Part shown: positions 14,897-15,024 of the stretch, one piece after another
How the letters are laid out: the number at the start of each line of letters is the position of its first letter
How positions within the stretch are numbered: the stretch's first letter is position 1
Origin: Victivallales bacterium
GTDB taxonomy: Bacteria > Verrucomicrobiota > Lentisphaeria > Oligosphaerales > Lenti-02
Reading direction: 5' to 3'
Assembly (NCBI GenBank): GCA_018648945.1
Contig: JABGQJ010000112.1
Span: forward strand, 1 to 15,024
DNA length: 15,024 nt
Translations under genes and position numbers: made by a program
Notes under the pieces: generated by a model
Told to the model about the DNA's origin: nothing
Seen by the model: only the letters and a program-made list of their open reading frames with translations
Databases searched by the model: none

Positions 14897-15024
14897 CTAG
14901 GCCAGGACCAGTTCCGGGCCGGCCTTGGCCAGCCAATCGTGGCTGTTGGCAGGTAGTTTGCTGTCGATAACGACCAGATCGAACTGCTCCCAGTCCGCAT
15001 ATTTGACGAAGGAGCGGCAGGAGA
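14897..15024 (-). CDS. DeoR-family transcriptional regulator, C-terminal end only
   Basis: Only the last 41 residues are in the window; the rest lies beyond the right edge. The segment FVKYADWEQFDLVVIDSKLP, then WLAKAGPELVLA and a TAG stop, matches the C-terminal sensor end of DeoR/GlpR-type regulators, where KYADWxxFDLxVxDxxLP is followed by a short helix and a final strand. This family usually represses sugar-catabolism operons and is relieved by a phosphorylated sugar. Its position directly before an FGGY kinase, on the same strand, is the classic arrangement: the kinase product would be the inducer. Assignment rests on a short piece but the match is good. Confidence 0.65.
   Translation of the reverse strand, partial: SCRSFVKYADWEQFDLVVIDSKLPANSHDWLAKAGPELVLA

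Noticed and set aside
1..15024. CRISPR arrays, tRNA or rRNA genes, transposases, integrases, phage genes
   Set aside because: I saw no regularly spaced repeats, no tRNA- or rRNA-like sequence and no mobile-element protein in any frame. The window looks like ordinary chromosome apart from the hairpin array.

Overview
This is a GC-rich window from a diderm (Gram-negative-type) bacterium. It encodes an outer-membrane beta-barrel, a LolA-like periplasmic carrier and secreted or periplasmic proteins, and most genes have recognisable Shine-Dalgarno sites. The gene content (rhamnogalacturonan-lyase-like protein, alpha-L-fucosidase, a large TIM-barrel glycosidase, a QueG-like Fe-S protein, sugar-kinase and regulator pairs) resembles polysaccharide-degrading members of the PVC, Armatimonadota or Hydrogenedentota type. 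The phylum cannot be fixed from the sequence alone.

Layout. (1) 1-1475, minus: a secreted family PL11-like rhamnogalacturonan lyase that runs off the left edge. (2) 1476-1755: an intergenic stretch with five strong hairpins inside 173 bp. (3) 1756-2475, minus: an IclR-family regulator. It diverges from a 4Fe-4S reductase-like gene (2532-3548, plus) across a 56-bp gap that holds a perfect 15-bp palindrome. (4) 3584-6930, minus: a two-gene operon, DUF6259-like glycosidase then GH29 alpha-L-fucosidase, coupled by an ATGA overlap; both lack signal peptides. A promoter and an overlapping palindrome lie upstream. (5) 7167-12419, plus: a tight five-gene operon encoding a LolA-like periplasmic protein, two FtsX/LolCE-type permeases, a LolD-type ATPase and an outer-membrane beta-barrel. 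A DMT-family transporter follows (12472-13374). (6) 13385-15024, minus: an FGGY sugar kinase preceded by the C-terminal end of a DeoR-type regulator that runs off the right edge.

How the genes may work together (inference). The carbohydrate genes fit a scheme in which a secreted lyase attacks a pectin-like polymer, cytoplasmic glycosidases trim deoxy-sugar-containing oligosaccharides, and the FGGY kinase phosphorylates a released sugar. IclR and DeoR regulators would sense intermediates. No sugar-uptake system is visible in the window.

The most interesting unit is the LolA-like/FtsX/FtsX/ATPase/beta-barrel operon. It has the parts of a self-contained inner-to-outer-membrane lipid or lipoprotein route, with its own barrel as the possible terminal acceptor in place of a LolB-type lipoprotein.
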